DNA of 64,000 nt. It comes from Siderastrea radians. Lineage: Eukaryota; Cnidaria; Anthozoa; Scleractinia; Rhizangiidae. Below, one piece after another: positions 13,008-26,459 of the stretch. The notes beneath the pieces were generated by a model that did no database searches, was not told where the DNA came from, and worked only from the letters and a program-made list of their open reading frames with translations. The stretch lies in assembly GCA_964017195.1 (NCBI GenBank), contig OZ024897.1:36799536-36863535 (forward strand). The letters are read 5' to 3'. Position numbers and translations under genes: made by a program. Position 1 is the first letter of the stretch. Each line of letters starts with the position of its first letter.

Positions 13008-13881
13008 TTGTTCAAAGTGACACTATTTGATAGACTGTTTTGTCATGGTTAATTACTGTGCAAAAACCATTATTATTTCGAAATTTTTGGTTTATCTTTA
13101 ACCAGCCATTGATCATTTCATAATCAAGCATTTCGAGGAATGCCCAAGACTAGTGTTAGCTACACAAAAGGCATCCAGTCTTAGGTTTGACTTAGTTGTT
13201 ATTGTTATGGTGAAGTGTATTGTGGGGATGTCATTGACTGATTTATAGCTTCTCATTTGAATCAAATGTATCAAGTCTGTATAGCCCACAGAAATGTTTC
13301 TACTTTGTTCAAGTTATTTCTGTTCTGATAGGTTGTATGGTCTGTCGAGGCCTGACATCTGAAATAGCACGTGGACATACCTTAATTAACAGCCTATTTA
13401 TGTAAAACTGAAATTCGTAACGTTGTCTAATTAAGGAATAATCAATATGCATTCCCAAGTGACACTTAATTGACTAAATGAGCCATATCAGATTAAAATA
13501 ATTAAAATGAGGCAACAATTGATTTATTTTAGGTGCTTAGAATTATTGTTCTTTTATGCTCTAATTGCCTGTTGGACAACAAAAAAATGGTTTTCCTCCT
13601 CTGAGACCTAATAAAACAATGTTAAATCAGCTTTAAAAACATCGCATAATTTGTCGCATAATGGACCTTTCCTACCGCAGAATTTCCCTTTCTTTGCTGC
13701 ACCCTATCAGAAGCCCTGATTCTAGGCACCCTCAGACAAAGAGACATTCACGTCCAGAGGTGGAGAGTGAGGGAGCCAATTCGTGCTGTGGATCCCCTAA
13801 GTCGACCTATGAGACCTGGTGTTTCTGTCCTTCAGCACGTTTACAATGTCCCTTGCCCAAATGTGTTGTGGTAAGTTAAGT

Positions 13882-14532
13882 TTAAGGTGATTCTCCTCAA
13901 TTGCATTGCGCATCCTTTCTGCGCACCATTTTTTGCGTGATTAGCACATACGAGCGCACACACTTTGGGAACTTGATAGGTTTCTCTGAAAGCTAAGCAG
14001 AACAGTGAAATAACAGGTTATTTTCTCCTAAACGAGCTCGGTGATCCCAATTTTTTAATAGATAAATTCAAATGGCACACGGTTGAGCACAATATGTCGC
14101 GATTTCAAGAAAAGTTAAAAATTCTGCTTTGAGATACTTTTATTTAAATACCGAAAAGAACACGTCTTTAGGTACAGCAGGATACGTACGCAGGCAGTAA
14201 ATTCTTTAATTTTTTTCATATCCTTAATTCCTGTTCAACTAAAATAGTACACAATGTAAGATAAATATCTATTTTGTTGAACTGCTCCAATATTTCAATA
14301 CAAGCAATGACTTTTTAGAGCAATTTTAGTTCTCATCTCTGATTACTAGGGTTTCTCAGGAAAACCTTGCGGGTTGTATAGTTGCTATCAATGGCTATCC
14401 CTGTTGTGCCAAAACAAGCTCGGTGACCCCTACTTTTTATTGCGTTTTAGAAATGTTCTAAACATGATTACTAATTGGACCACGTCTTAGAAAATTTTAA
14501 ATATTCCTTCCATTTGGATGGAATCACCTTAA
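13882..14532. mobile_element. TTAA-flanked MITE
   Basis: It begins TTAAGGTGATTC at 13882 and ends with the exact complement GAATCACCTTAA at 14532. TTAA duplications point to piggyBac- or Kolobok-type mobilisation. Two internal copies of AGCTCGGTGA occur (about 14034 and 14409). There is no coding capacity. Confidence 0.6.
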
Positions 14533-16498
14533 GGTCAAATAAACACAAATAACATAAATACAACCTTACCAAGGTTGAAAATATAAACTACCATAGGGGG
14601 AAGGATATGACAGTCATGCCATGTATTCAATGTTAAACACTCATACATCATTTTGTAGAGAAATTCTTTTTAATGCACAAAAGTGTAATTGTTCCTAAGA
14701 AGTCTCCTTTGAAAGTTCCTAAGTGTAATAAATTCCAAAATCCTTTATAGATTCATGGAGATGCTCCCAGATACCAACTATTGTACGAAGTGCTCTCTGT
14801 CCATTCTCGACGTGGTCCACACCCTTAATCAAATGAATAGATACACCACACAACAATCTACATACCTCCTTGTTCACATTTTGGGCTTCTGCAAGGGCCC
14901 ACTGTCTGTCGTGGGCCTCATTATGTTGAGCATTGGCAAATTGAGCCACTGCTCGGACTCAGAGATGAGCGGCCTTCACCTTTTTTTCCAGCTCAGTTGT
15001 TGTCAAACCTAGAAAAGTAAGAGTAAATCATAATGAAGCCTGAGAATCTCATTCCACAGATCTCCATTTGTGGGCTCAATAAATTCCTTTTATTGTATAA
15101 ATGCATATTCACTGCACTCACTGTTTCCTTCAATAAGAAATTTCTGCATAATTTAACTGTCGTTTTTAATACCTTTCGACTTGAATGAGACCCCTTCAAG
15201 TACTCGAAAAAGTAACTTTTGAATGAAAACAACTACTCATTGAATGTTTCCTGTTCTTTTTTTCCTCCATGATTTTAATGCTGTTATAAATAAATCAACA
15301 TTGCATTAGATTTGGCATCAGTTTACCAAAGAATGATTGCCTTTACTTGCAAACGTAACATCCACATTTTATTTACCTACCTTAAATTAATTAGGGGATT
15401 TCAAGAAGCTGTATCAGCTCCCTCAATCCAATATTTTTACTCACCTTCGCAAGCTCCTCTGCTTGTCTAAACGTAACTGTCCATGAAGTGTTTGAATCCT
15501 TCCATGTCTTTACAATCATCAGTGGTGATGAGAGTTTTTGCTGGTGGTACTAGATGAAAGCTGTAATTGGACTCAACGTGTCTCAGGTGCATCGTGGGAT
15601 CAGATCATAGGTTCCTGTTGTAAGAAACCAAATCAATCAACAGTTACTACATTATGGTCAATAATGTCATCCCTGGGATGCACAGTCTGCATTAAAAATA
15701 TCTTCTCTGATGGTCAATGATATATTATGTAACAATTATGTTATTGTCGACGAGTTGACTTCCAAGATATGTCATGCTTATAACTACCTGTAACCGTTCC
15801 CATCTAAGTGCCTATCGAACACTTCTTTGATGCAGATGCCCCACGGCCCCCCTTTCTCAGACCATCAGAGTGTTGCGATGGCCACTCGAGGGAACACCCA
15901 GTTAGTTTGAATGGTCTGATTAATAATTAAAGCTGTGGCCATTCCCTGTAAAGAGGAAAATTATATATCGATATCCAATGCCCAAAATTATCATACCCCG
16001 ACAAGGGTATGACAAGCCTTTCTCTAATGGTGTAAAAGTGAATGGTCTCTTACATGTATGTAAACAATGCTATGTGTTAATTAAGTTAAACCTCACCCTT
16101 GTGTATCTTTTTTTTTCTTTAGCATATTTTTCTCGCCTCATTTTCCCCAAACCAACACTCTCAATCTCTCAATGTATGTGATAAGTTGTTGGCACCACTG
16201 TGTCGACTAAGGGGGGAGAATCTTTAACTAGAGATCTGGTGCTGTTGCTAAGGGATTCTGGTGGATGATATTTTGTTTTACGCTATTTTGCAGCATTCAG
16301 TGCAGCTAAATTGAAGCAACGTACAAGGATGAACATCTGAATTTTAAAAGTCGACATTGCACTGCATAACTAGTGCCAGTCCCCAACCGTGTATTGAAAA
16401 GAAATATCCCTAAAACTCGGAGGAAAGCCTTCTTTATAATCTGACATAAGCAATTACTGTCATCACAAAAAATAGAAAAACTGCAGTTCATACATGTA

Positions 16499-17241
16499 GG
16501 TTGTGTTTTCACTAGGACAATTTTGACTAGATAAAGCTGGAAAAGTCCGGAAATACAGTGAAAACAGCTCTTCCAAAGTTAAGCGAGTTAAAAATGCAAG
16601 CTGTTTTCATGAGAAAAAACAAGGGATTATCTCGCCTTCATGACTGGAAATTCACGCCAAGTTATACTATCTCGCGAGATGGTATAAATCGTCCCGATAA
16701 AAGCCCCAACCAATCACATTGCACGTCGTGACATATGCCTGCCAAATAGTGCTCGGCAAATATTTTCCAGACACTTGCCTCGTGGTTCACTACGCTTTCG
16801 AAATGGCAGACAAACTCTGCGAATTTAATCGTAATACTCTACCATTTCGATTTGCAAAACTGTGGTCTCGGATAAACCCAAATCGTTTTGCGCTTCCGGC
16901 GATTTCGATTGTTTTGGTGCTGGATTGACCGGATTACAACATTGCGTCGCATCCTCCCAATTTGTCGAGACATTAATCGCATCCTCCGAAAGAAACTCCT
17001 TCTTTTTCGAAGAAACATTGCAAGAATCAATACGAGCGAAGTCATAAAGTATGCTTCATCTCCTGCCATTTTTTCAAAGATGCGCGCTTTTGTAATTTGA
17101 ATCTTCTGAGTAAGCGGCTTAAATTTTGGGTTAAATTTCACAGTGAAAACAGTTGTCACGTTTAACTAGTAAATGTCGGTCTGTAAACAAACACCTAGAA
17201 AGAATGTTCAGCTAGTTAATCGCCCTAGTGAAAACACAACC
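16499..17241 (-). mobile_element. Harbinger-derived short element
   Basis: Inverted ends GGTTGTGTTTTCACTAGG begin at 16499 and the complement ends at 17241. GTA flanks both sides (16496-16498, 17242-17244); 3-bp duplications fit PIF/Harbinger. The minus-strand ORF at 17159-16839 ends with an Arg-rich stretch and WVYPRPQ, similar to the region before the catalytic domain of HARBI1/ALP1-type transposases. The rest of the transposase is absent, so this is an internally deleted derivative. Confidence 0.55.
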
Positions 17242-18670
17242 GTAATGTATCAAAAAAGTAGTTAAGACGTCATAACTTCTATGATACACTGTAATGCAAA
17301 TTTTAAGAAATCGATACGTCACCTTTTGCAACTTGATGATTGTTAACTGTTTTGATAAACCAAAACTGTATACTCTTTGAGTTTTAGGCTTTTTCCTATT
17401 TGGGTCACATGACCAGCCAAATATGGTTGCAACTCAAAAATTCTGAACACATTTCCTATGGCCAAGCAGCATATCTGTGGAAGTTAGGGTTTCCAAGATA
17501 TGATGATTAGGAACTTCCCACAGCAACAGTATTGTAGTTAAGAGTCTCCCCCCTAAATATGGAACACAGCAGTCCAAACAAGGTGGAATTGAAGGAAAGA
17601 AAGAAAATATAAATACAAGTGAACGAAACTATTCAGTTGTGGCATCACATGGTAAACCTGTCATCAATGGTTCGAATTGGAATGTTTGACTAAAAGAAAA
17701 AAACAAAGGCCAAAGAAGTCTTTAATCTGAACTGGTATTATGGCATCTTATGCAGCTGCTACTGACACAATCTTCTTACCTGTAGGTTCTATTCATCACA
17801 TCTTGTTTTTCTCTCATAAATGCTACTGTCATCATAAGCAGACCACTTTCATCTTTTCTGTTAAGAGAAGTACAGTCGCTTTAGCAATAATGATAATCAC
17901 ATACATTACACAAGTCCCCCTTTTTCAATAGTTCTACAGAAAGAGTAGTCCTCAAAGATAATTACTCCTCAAGGGGAGTTAAAGTTACTTTTCAAAAGGA
18001 AAATAGAATGTAGAATTATTTGGTAGCCAACAATTCAATTTTATTTGGTGGTTAAACTGGTCTCCTACCCATTATGTTTTATTCTTTCTTTAACTTACTG
18101 GTAATTAAAAGTGAATAGGGATGTCTCTTGTTGATCGTCTTTCATAAGTCAAGTCAATAATCAAAAGTAAATTGATGGAAAATGACTTGAGCTTAATCAT
18201 TACACATAGTCAGACTCACCAAAACATTATTTTGACCTACGGTCATGTTGCTGGTTAATGATTGGGATGTGGTATCATACAGCCCTTTTTGGGGGGGGGG
18301 GGGGTGGGGGGGGCATTGGCGATCCTTGGCGACATCCAACGTGATAACTAGCCAACATCATGAATGCCACTACGGGAAACAGAAAAATATTTGGTATCAG
18401 AATTGATTCCTAACAATAGACCGATGCATGTCGATTATTAGAAATCGTGTCAGACTATTGTCATAAGTTTCATTTATGCACCCATGATAGAGAGAAATAA
18501 TTCACCAACACACAGGTTAAATCAACTCAGTTGAATTCATGATTCGAATTGTTCGTTGCTTTTATTCTTGGTTTTCACTGTCACGCCATACAATATTTAA
18601 ATTGAAACCAGTGGCTGGAAGAAACCAAAAATTTGCAACTTATAAAAGATAACAAAATAAAGAACTTCGC
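17242..18670. other. Non-coding host DNA
   Basis: I see no gene. It contains a G-run at about 18289-18314 and near 17990-18110 a stretch that resembles 60430-60560, so at least part is dispersed repeat. Confidence 0.5.
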
Positions 18671-18679
18671 CAAGTCTCA

Positions 18680-19210
18680 GATCTGTGCGGTGTTCTGTTG
18701 TTGAGTTATTTGCTAAAACACTTGACTGAAATAATATAGAGTTCAGTATGGAAACGCCATGTTGGTGTCCTTCAGAAGGGCACAAACATGACAGACGGAA
18801 ATCAGTGAAAACATAATTATGGAATTCACTTCTGCTCTTCAAGCGATTACTTTTCTCTCGTGAACTTACTATACAAGCACATTAACTTCCCTCCTAATAC
18901 TTTAACTGTTCAAACTGCTAAAACTCACAAGGAAAGTCCTTTCTTGCATAAGACAAAGCCTTGTCACAGCCGCCATGTTGGTGTCACGTAGGTGAAAAGC
19001 CAGAAATTCAAGATGTGAAAAGTCAGAAATTCAAATGCATTTTCAAAATGAAAGGCACTACCGGGCTGGAAACTTATGAAAAGATATATTTTTAAATCAT
19101 CTTCAACCTGATGGGAATATAAAATCAGGAGACAACGGCATTTGTGATTTTAGAATTTGATGACATAACATGAAACCAGCAATTGTTCTAGCACTCTACC
19201 AAATTCGGTA
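18680..19210 (+). repeat. Dispersed repeat, copy 1
   Basis: Aligns by eye, with many substitutions, to 22340-22800. Shared landmarks are TATTGGTGTCCTTC-like, CGATTACTTTTC, a TTACGTAG-like block and GAAAAGATATATTTTTA, in the same order and orientation. No coding sequence; probably an old non-autonomous element. Confidence 0.5.
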
Positions 19211-19770
19211 ATAACAACTTGTATTATTCAACTCACTCTGGAGAGCCTGTGGGGTTTCTAATCCACGTGTATCTTTTAGATGTTCCTTGTCCTAGGCCAT
19301 CAACAGCTTGCATGGAAAATGTGCTTCAATACCAATTGTTTTTTTTTTGAGATACTTCTTAACTGTGGCTGCCAATCCCAGGGAGACAATCCTCGGGCTT
19401 GGCAGATTGTTGTACATGTGCTGAAAAATATTGGAATAATGTCACATTAAAAATGAATAATTAGATAGGAATTATATGTAATTATACAGGGCTTTTTTTC
19501 AACGCCAGGAGTTTAATCGAGAAAATAAAGTATATGCACATGTAATTTTGAAACTTGAATACTTCAAATTAAGCTAGACAATGGCAGTAGGCAGCAGTAG
19601 AAACATGGTGTCTTTAAATGTCACCCACAATGTTTTCTCATTATTAACAGCATGATCATTTATCTTTGTTTGGATAAGTTTCCTGTTCTATGTCAATTGT
19701 TATTGTTTTGTTTTTTAACAAAATACTCAGAAAGTTGAAGTTAAGGACACTGGTATGTGATAATGAAAAT

Positions 19771-20054
19771 AGAGCGGTTTTCAATTGAGTGTCGTAAAAC
19801 CAAAACCAAAGCAATTACTCTGACCAATCACAACAGGAACAAAACACAAAATGAACCAATCAGAAATCAAATCAAATACAAGCAACTGGCGCTAAGCGCG
19901 GGAAAACGCGTACGAGCAAGTCACGATTGGTTTTGGTTTTACGCCTGATTGGTTGAGAAAGTGGCGCGAGTTTTTTTAACCAATCAGAGAGCCTAGTAAT
20001 GCAAAACCAAAGCAAACACAACATTACTTTCGACACTCAATTGAAAACTGCTCT
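19771..20054. mobile_element. 284-bp MITE in the first intron of copy A
   Basis: It begins AGAGCGGTTTTCAATTGAG (19771) and ends with the near-exact complement (20054). AAT flanks both sides. The interior repeats CCAATCA and its complement and has no ORF of note. It lies 14 bp past the splice donor of the copy A 5' exon, the same distance at which the Polinton sits in copy B. Confidence 0.65.
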
Positions 20055-20220
20055 AATATGACACATACCCAACAACTGTATGGTAAGAATAACCAAGTTC
20101 AGCTAAATCGCTGCAAAACATTTTGATCTTTACATGGGAGGCAGGCAGCAGTTTTTCTTTTACAAAAAACTCCTCGTGCCATACTCTGTACACATCACGT
20201 GCTTTGAATACTGCATCCAT

Positions 20221-21796
20221 CTGCAATAAAGGGATAAATGGAAATTTCCTACAATTACCACACATATTGGAAAGATAAATTTTCTGGCAGTTTTTTTTCC
20301 ACCAGATTTCCAACACGTAGTGTCATGATCTTTTTTTGCTTTGCCGGAAAACTGGCACGTAGTGGTGAAAGGGTTAAACATTCATCACTTCGTGCCGGTT
20401 TTGCAGCACAGCAAAAAAGGGTCTATAACACTACGCGCCTGAAGTCTGGCGAAAAAACATGTCGGAAAAATTGGCCTCCAAACGATGCAGATTTGTCTAG
20501 AGGGGAAAGGTCTACCTGTTTTTATTGGGTTAGCACGTCTGGAAGTCAAAATGGCCACCAGTTCGATGAGCTGAATGGAGAAGAAGGCAGGCATAAACAG
20601 AAAAATTCTAAAACTTTCAAAACAGTTTTTTCTTTTACCATTTTGAACAAAAACTACAGGAACTGTGTAACTTCAAAGGAGAATTTTGGCATTGTTTTTG
20701 CAATTTGAGAGGAAATATCTTCATGATTATTCGATCTAATCCTGCTGAAGAACCAACTGAAGTTTAAAGCTGACTGACAAACATTTAGGACTTGCTTTTC
20801 TGTATGTTTGAGTTCACATCATGGTAAGAGTTGTACCACATTTGTACATCTTTTTGCCTGTATTTTGAATGAAATGAAGTTTAGTTTTTAAACACAGTTG
20901 TTCTTATTTTGGTGAAAACTAGTTGTGACTGCCATTTGCAGTATCTTCACTTGAAAATCATTTTCTGTCATTTTGTGCACAAAAATACCATTTCAGAAAT
21001 AGCTGGTGTCTCAGGTCATTTTGCAGTGAAATAGCCAGTGGTGAAAGGGTTAAGACTTGGTTGAATGAAATATATGACAACTGACAAAACTAAGTGTGGT
21101 CACAGATGACACTGTTCAAAAAGGAGAAACACAGGCCAGGTAATTAGTTTCGCTAGAAGGTAACGTATGCCAGAATGTTTAAATGTATTAATTTCCTATT
21201 CTTACAATATTAACATCTTTGAGGCAATTGATTATGCATCTAGCATGATTGTCACAACACAAAGGAGTTTTAGTCAGTTATCGGTTGAAATTGATGATCT
21301 GGTGGTTACATGTTCTCAGGACTCAGGCACAAATTCAAAATGGTGGCCGATTGAAGCCCAACTGCTCTACTGACTGAAATGTTTGAGGTTAAGAACAAAT
21401 TATCCACTGTTATGCACTTTGTCCAGTAGACGGAATTTGTCTGTTTCAAGTGTAAAACCCTATCGAACACCTCCCACACCCCTCACCCCCGCCATTTCTC
21501 AGGTTCAAAATGTCAAAACACTCAACAAAATCCCTTAAAAATACATTAACACATAGAGTATCTGCACACAAATTTGTATAACTTCTCAACATTTCTTTTT
21601 ATGACCCACAAAAACCTCCAAAGCAGACAGATAATTTAGTAAGAAATCATGCTGTGTGAGTTTTCAATAAAATTATGGGACCAGAAAAAAATATTATCAC
21701 TGTGCCAGCATTTAGAAGACCAGGAATGTAAGAATAAACTGTACCATTATTTGTAAAGGCATTAAGGCTTTGCAAAATGTGTTCTAAATACTGTTA

Positions 21797-21836
<40 letters not shown>

Positions 21837-22180
21837 AGATCATATGAACATGATATCATCGAATTCTAAAATAACAAACTGCAGAGCCATCAGAGTTTTT
21901 ATGTTGATCAGGTGTAAGATGTCTGAAATTTTAATCTGTTTGAAAGTTTTCAGCTTGATAGCATCCTTCATTTAAAAAATAGAGCAGTTTCAATTTCAGA
22001 GGTACAGCAGTATGTGACAGCTAAGAAGCCAGTCACATGTGTGAAAAAACTCTATTCATCTTGTGATTTTTAGCCATCTGAGCAGCTGAAGTATTAAGAC
22101 AAGGGCTTATGTGAATGTTTGTTAGTTCACTAGATAGAAATAGTCGTCCATTTAGCCAAAGTATTAATTCCAGATGTTTT
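20221..22180. other. Non-coding host DNA with an (ATT)n microsatellite
   Basis: No recognisable exon or gene. It holds a (ATT)n tract at 21798-21836. Confidence 0.5.
21798..21836. repeat. (ATT)n microsatellite
   Basis: About thirteen uninterrupted ATT units read directly from the sequence. Confidence 0.9.
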
Positions 22181-22194
22181 CATTATTTTCCACC

Positions 22195-22430
22195 ACCATA
22201 TTGGTGTACCACAGAGGTACCCCAATACGGCAGCTCCATACTGGGCTCCATAAATTTGTGTGGAACATTTTGGCAAAAAACTGAAGTTTGGGATACCACA
22301 CCTACAAGTCTCAGGTCTCTGCAGTACACTCTTCTTGAGGTATTTGTGGAAACGTTCCACGCAAATTTATAGAGCTCAGTATACAGACACCATATTGGTG
22401 TCCTTCTGAGGGACACCAACATCAATGAAA
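22195..22430. repeat. Imperfect palindrome, probable MITE remnant
   Basis: The left block containing CATACTGGGCTCCATAAATT (about 22238-22257) is the near complement of a right block at about 22352-22385, and CACCATATTGGTGT occurs on each side. The right half overlaps the second copy of the dispersed repeat. Confidence 0.45.
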
Positions 22431-22800
22431 ACATCTGGAACTCACTTTTGCTATGACAGCGATTACTTTTCCCTCATGAGCTAGTATACACACACATAAG
22501 CATGTCTCCTAATACTTGAACTGTTCAAAATGCCAAAAATCATAAGAAAAGACCTTTGCTTTGCCACGGTGCCATCTTGATGTTACGTAGTGGCGGCAAT
22601 TTCGAAAAATTCAAGATGCTGTATTTTAAGCACGAAGGATGATACAGAACTGGAAAGTTGTGAAAAGATATATTTTTAGGTGTTGCTACAACTGGTGATG
22701 ATAAAAATTTACCAGGCCTAGTGAGTTTTGATTTTAGAATTTTATGACGTCATGTGCAAACCATCAATTATTATTTCAAGCTCGTACCTTTGCAAAACCG
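22340..22800 (+). repeat. Dispersed repeat, copy 2
   Basis: Diverged counterpart of 18680-19210 in the same orientation. Confidence 0.5.
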
Positions 22801-25539
22801 AACTGTCAAGTTCAAAGGCCACAAAAAATTAAAGACAAACTGTAGACACTGTAAGGTCCGGAAACGCGACCACAAGCTCTTTAGTAGAGCTATATTTCTC
22901 AAAGTTCGTCAATCACATCTTTTACATGGGGCCTTCAGTTTGTAATTCATAACTTTCTCACGTTCAAATTTGATGGGTTTTTAAATATCTATCGTTGAAT
23001 TCCGGTTTTCGCGCCATGACTTCCAACCCGCCAACATGGCGAAGAAGAAAAACAACAATACCAAAAGATTCAGAAGATTAAACTAGTTTCCCTTCGTTTT
23101 GACGACAATTGTTGCCGTCAGTAACCCATTCACGTTTTTGTAAAGATTAGAACACATCAAACAAAGATGATCACTTACTTTCTTTCGTCCAGTGAAGCTG
23201 TACAGTGTTGTGAACCCTACGACAACACATCATGCTAGCTGTCAATTTGAAACCTGGAATATTTTAAGAACAGATGCTTTTAAAAATATAACAAACAATT
23301 ATGCTTCAAATGAGTCTTTTACGACACATTTTCCTTTGCTGAAATGAAAAAGACTATAAACCATTGTCAAGGGATTTAAAATTCATTCATAAATTGTGAT
23401 GTTTTGATGACCTTTCGTGCATATGGCAGCCTACGTGACAGTCAAAACCAAATATTAGCTTGTGTTCAAATCAGCCACACGCATTTCCGATAAATGACTT
23501 CATTTCTACCAACACACAAAACACAAGTTATTAATACAGTTGCAGGATAATGTAGGACACGAAAAAACGCTCGAAAAATGCTCAAAACTTACACATTATT
23601 ATTACATGCCGACCTCACACTCCAGCCCTGTGCTCGCTCAGTCGCTCAGGATTCGCTCAGTGCTTCACGGTGAATTGCGCCCGCGAATCAACCGCGGCGA
23701 CCGCCTTGGAAATTAGCGGGAAAAAAGCGCGCGCTTTTCAACCCGGCCAGCCGCGCTCACTACCCGTGGCCGACCCGCCGGCTTAGCTATAGTTGGCTTT
23801 TATAGTTGGCTCGAACTCGCGAGTTGCTGAATAATACCGATGGGCGCGATTTCAAGCCCCAACAGTGCAAACACTACCCAATTTCGACATCTCTCTACTC
23901 TGCTTACTATGAACGGAACGTTCAGCGCGAAGGTCACCCGCAAAAAAATTACGAAACACAAAGGAAAAGATGAAAAACCCCTGTCAGCAGAGTAGATATC
24001 TCCTGGATAAACTTAAAAAGTAAAACTACAAGTCTTCCACAATCTCAAAACGCAGTGGAAACCAAACTTTGTTGAGATACAGTGTATTAAAGGGAGTTTG
24101 AGTTTTTCGACAGTGAGCAACATCAACCAAGTAAAACAAGTTGCAGTGTAATGTTTCTTTCAAGTTAGAGTGAAAATGTCGGTTCCCGGGTTGATATACG
24201 CGTAGTCGATAATAAACCACCAGGCCAATATAGGATCACCAATTCTTTCTTTATTCCTATTCCTTTAGCCTTGGGGCGTCCTTATATCGAAGAGGTCAAC
24301 TGAAATCATTACATTAAGTAAAATCTAAGTATTGTTGCGTTTATAGCTTGAGAGTAATCAAAATTACACAACTCGCACGTGGTAATTAAGAGACTTACGA
24401 ACGGTAAAATCTAGCAATAAATCTCACTGTAAAATCACAAACTAACGTATCATCATGACAATAAACCATAAGTAAATTGTTGCTTACCAACGTTCGCGGG
24501 TCTTGAGTATCTACTGAGAATTTCGTTCTAACTTGTTTTCTAAGGTCCTGATCACAAGGGGTCCTAACTTGAACTGAAACACGAGCTATATGTTTGCGTA
24601 ACTAATGCACTAATCAAGGTAACGTCAATCAAATCAGAAAATATTTCACAGCTTTATCGGAAGCTGTTACATGCAGTTCGTGATAATCATAATTATGGCG
24701 GTTTCGAGACAGCCGGAATTTTACTGATCCCATAAGCAGCCACGAATTTGATGGTAGCCAAAGGTCGATGTAGATGGCTTTCCCACGTTTCGATAAAGCT
24801 TCTGTGAAAACGCAAGTGAAAATTTGGCCTTTTAACATAAAATAATGAAATTTGAGTTTTTCGAGATAATCAGAATGTTTGTGTCAAACCATCCCTTCAA
24901 TTTAGGATGAATAATTAGGAGACTTTATTCTTTTATGTGTCACCACCCTTACTCGGCTCATTCACTCCCTGTCTCCCAGCCTATTTTTGAGTCATCAACA
25001 CACAAAATCGCCAAGGCTTGAGATCGATACAGTAACACACCGTGTCGAGTTGGTAAAAAAGACGGCCCAATATGCGAGCCCCGCTCGCCGGCTCCTGCTT
25101 ACATTCAGTAATTATCATAGGATAAAATTTAATAGTTCGTATCCGCAAGAACTGCTAGAAAAAAAAAACTCCGAAATATGATGATTTAGTGAAAATTAGA
25201 GATTTCTTTGGCGAAACATCATCTCAGGTTTCCGTAACAAGGGAACTGGTTATAGGCTTAGATACAAAATTCCCGAATAGGGGCTAAAATTCCTTCCGGA
25301 TTTTCTCCAAAAAAGCTCTAAAACTCTTCCAAAAGTGTCTAAAGTTCTTAAAAAAAACAACAACAACAAAACAAAACAGCTAAAAACACGGATAATTACC
25401 AAAGCTGACGAGATACTCACAACGGTCGACAACGGTCCCGTTGGGTTTTATATAAGTCATGGAAAAAAAATAACGTCAAGTTGGTCAGCGGTAAAACAAG
25501 ATTTTCTACATTTTTCTAAAATCCGATCCTTTTTTTTAA
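22801..25539. other. Non-coding host DNA, GC-rich island near 23.7 kb
   Basis: At 23630-23840 a locally GC-rich stretch with CGCGC motifs resembles 61660-61760. Both lie upstream of the minus-strand copies A and B, so they could be promoter regions or a shared repeat. The rest (24-25.5 kb) shows no gene that I can support. Confidence 0.4.
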
Positions 25540-25690
25540 TTATTTTAAAATTCTGGAATTTTATATCTAAGCTGTCAACATCTGGCGAATTCAGTGAACA
25601 TTTCTTCGGATAGGATTCTGTTTCCAGCAATTTGCCGCCTGCAGCCAAAATTCCGCATGCAGCCAGTTAAAGGACGAGGCGAACCACTAA
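25540..25690. repeat. Duplicated host segment (also at 60800-60925)
   Basis: Shares AAATTCAGTG-type and CTTCGGATAGGATT blocks with 60800-60925 in the same order and orientation. Confidence 0.5.
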
Positions 25691-25920
25691 TGGTCCCTCC
25701 TGTGCCACATTCTTAAATCAAAAAAGTATACTTTGAACAAAAAAAAACTGACCGTTGGATGTCTCGTTTTCATGTGTTCTCATCTTTTTTAGTGCTGTAA
25801 TGGATAAAACAACGTTGCATTTCAGATTTTGCATCAGTTTACCGTAACATTAAGCTACATTTGAAAATTAATTAGTGGATTTCAAGAAGCTGTATCATAT
25901 CCGTCTCTCCAACTACTCAC

Positions 25921-26109
25921 TTTCACACTGACTTGTGAAATGGTCAGTCCACCCAGACGTTCGTCCGTAAAGTTACCGTGTAGTCATCAAACCCTGGAAC
26001 CTCGCTGCAGTCTCCTGCAGTGATTAGGTTTTTGGCCGGTGGGACAAGCCTGTAGTTGTAGTTGCATTGAATCCTTTGGAGAAAGGTTGCCGCATCCGTT
26101 CTCAGGTCC
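25921..26109 (-). CDS. Copy B exon (contains LVPPAKNLI)
   Basis: The acceptor TTTTCTTACAACAG precedes 26109 and a strong GTGAGT donor follows 25921. The joining codon with the upstream exon (26284) stays in phase, giving ...FLYR then DLRTDAATFLQ. The C-terminal part of the exon needs a frame change or an earlier GTAACT donor at about 25976. Copy A has the counterpart at 15614-15445 with the same donor. Function is unknown. Confidence 0.45.
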
Positions 26110-26283
26110 CTGTTGTAAGAAAACCAAATCAAGAAACAGTTACTACATATTGGCCAATTATGTTACCGTCGAGGCTGTCCAGTCTGCATTAAAATATCTT
26201 CACTGACGTTCAATGTTAGATGTAAGAATTACGTTATTGTTGAGGATATGATTTGCAAAATGATATGTCATACTTATAGCTAC

Positions 26284-26459
26284 CTGTACAGGAAAGCGTT
26301 GTCATCTAGGTGGGTTTCAAAGACCTCTTTGTTATAAATCACCCAGGTCCCGCCTTTCTCTGACCAGCCGGCCAGCCGGCACAGGGTTGCTATGGCTTCG
26401 CGGGTGAACACCCCATTGTTTGCTATGGCTTCATTTATTATGAATGTGGTGGCCATCCC
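26284..26459 (-). CDS. Copy B exon (GWSEKGGTWVIYNKEVFE)
   Basis: A fully open 176-bp exon with a canonical acceptor (TTTGTACTTTACAG) and donor (CAG then GTAGCT). It encodes MATTFIINEAIANNG then FTREAIATLCRLAGWSEKGG and more. The counterpart in copy A (15945-15788) is shorter and degraded. I do not recognise the domain. Confidence 0.5.

Larger units (their letters stand above)
9288..13718 (+). mobile_element. hAT-like transposon with a Ulp1-type protease region
   Basis: The ends are CAGGGCTTCTGATA at 9288 and its complement ending at 13718. ATTCTA directly flanks both sides (9282-9287 and 13719-13724). Subterminal GCATAAT motifs recur near both ends. The interior holds a decayed hAT transposase (9778-11872) followed on the same strand by a Ulp1/C48 cysteine protease region (12103-13007). 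The ends and coding order are seen directly. The 6-bp duplication is shorter than the usual 8 bp of hAT elements, as at 488-1355. Confidence 0.65.
14719..20220 (-). pseudogene. Copy A of a duplicated multi-exon gene, decayed
   Basis: Exon-like blocks on the minus strand align with copy B (25921-60275). The 5' exon at 20220-20069 is bounded by an acceptor (TTATTGCAG) and a GTATGT donor and begins MDAVFKARDVYRVWHEEFF. A fragment with RPFTFTPLEKG lies near 16046-15980. Further blocks are 15945-15788 and 15614-15445 (GTGAGT donor), and the terminal exon is 15009-14719 (ends GIWEHLHESIKDFGIYYT). The terminal exon contains an in-frame TGA and the 15.5 kb exon needs a frameshift, so the copy is probably inactive. 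I do not recognise the protein. Confidence 0.45.
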
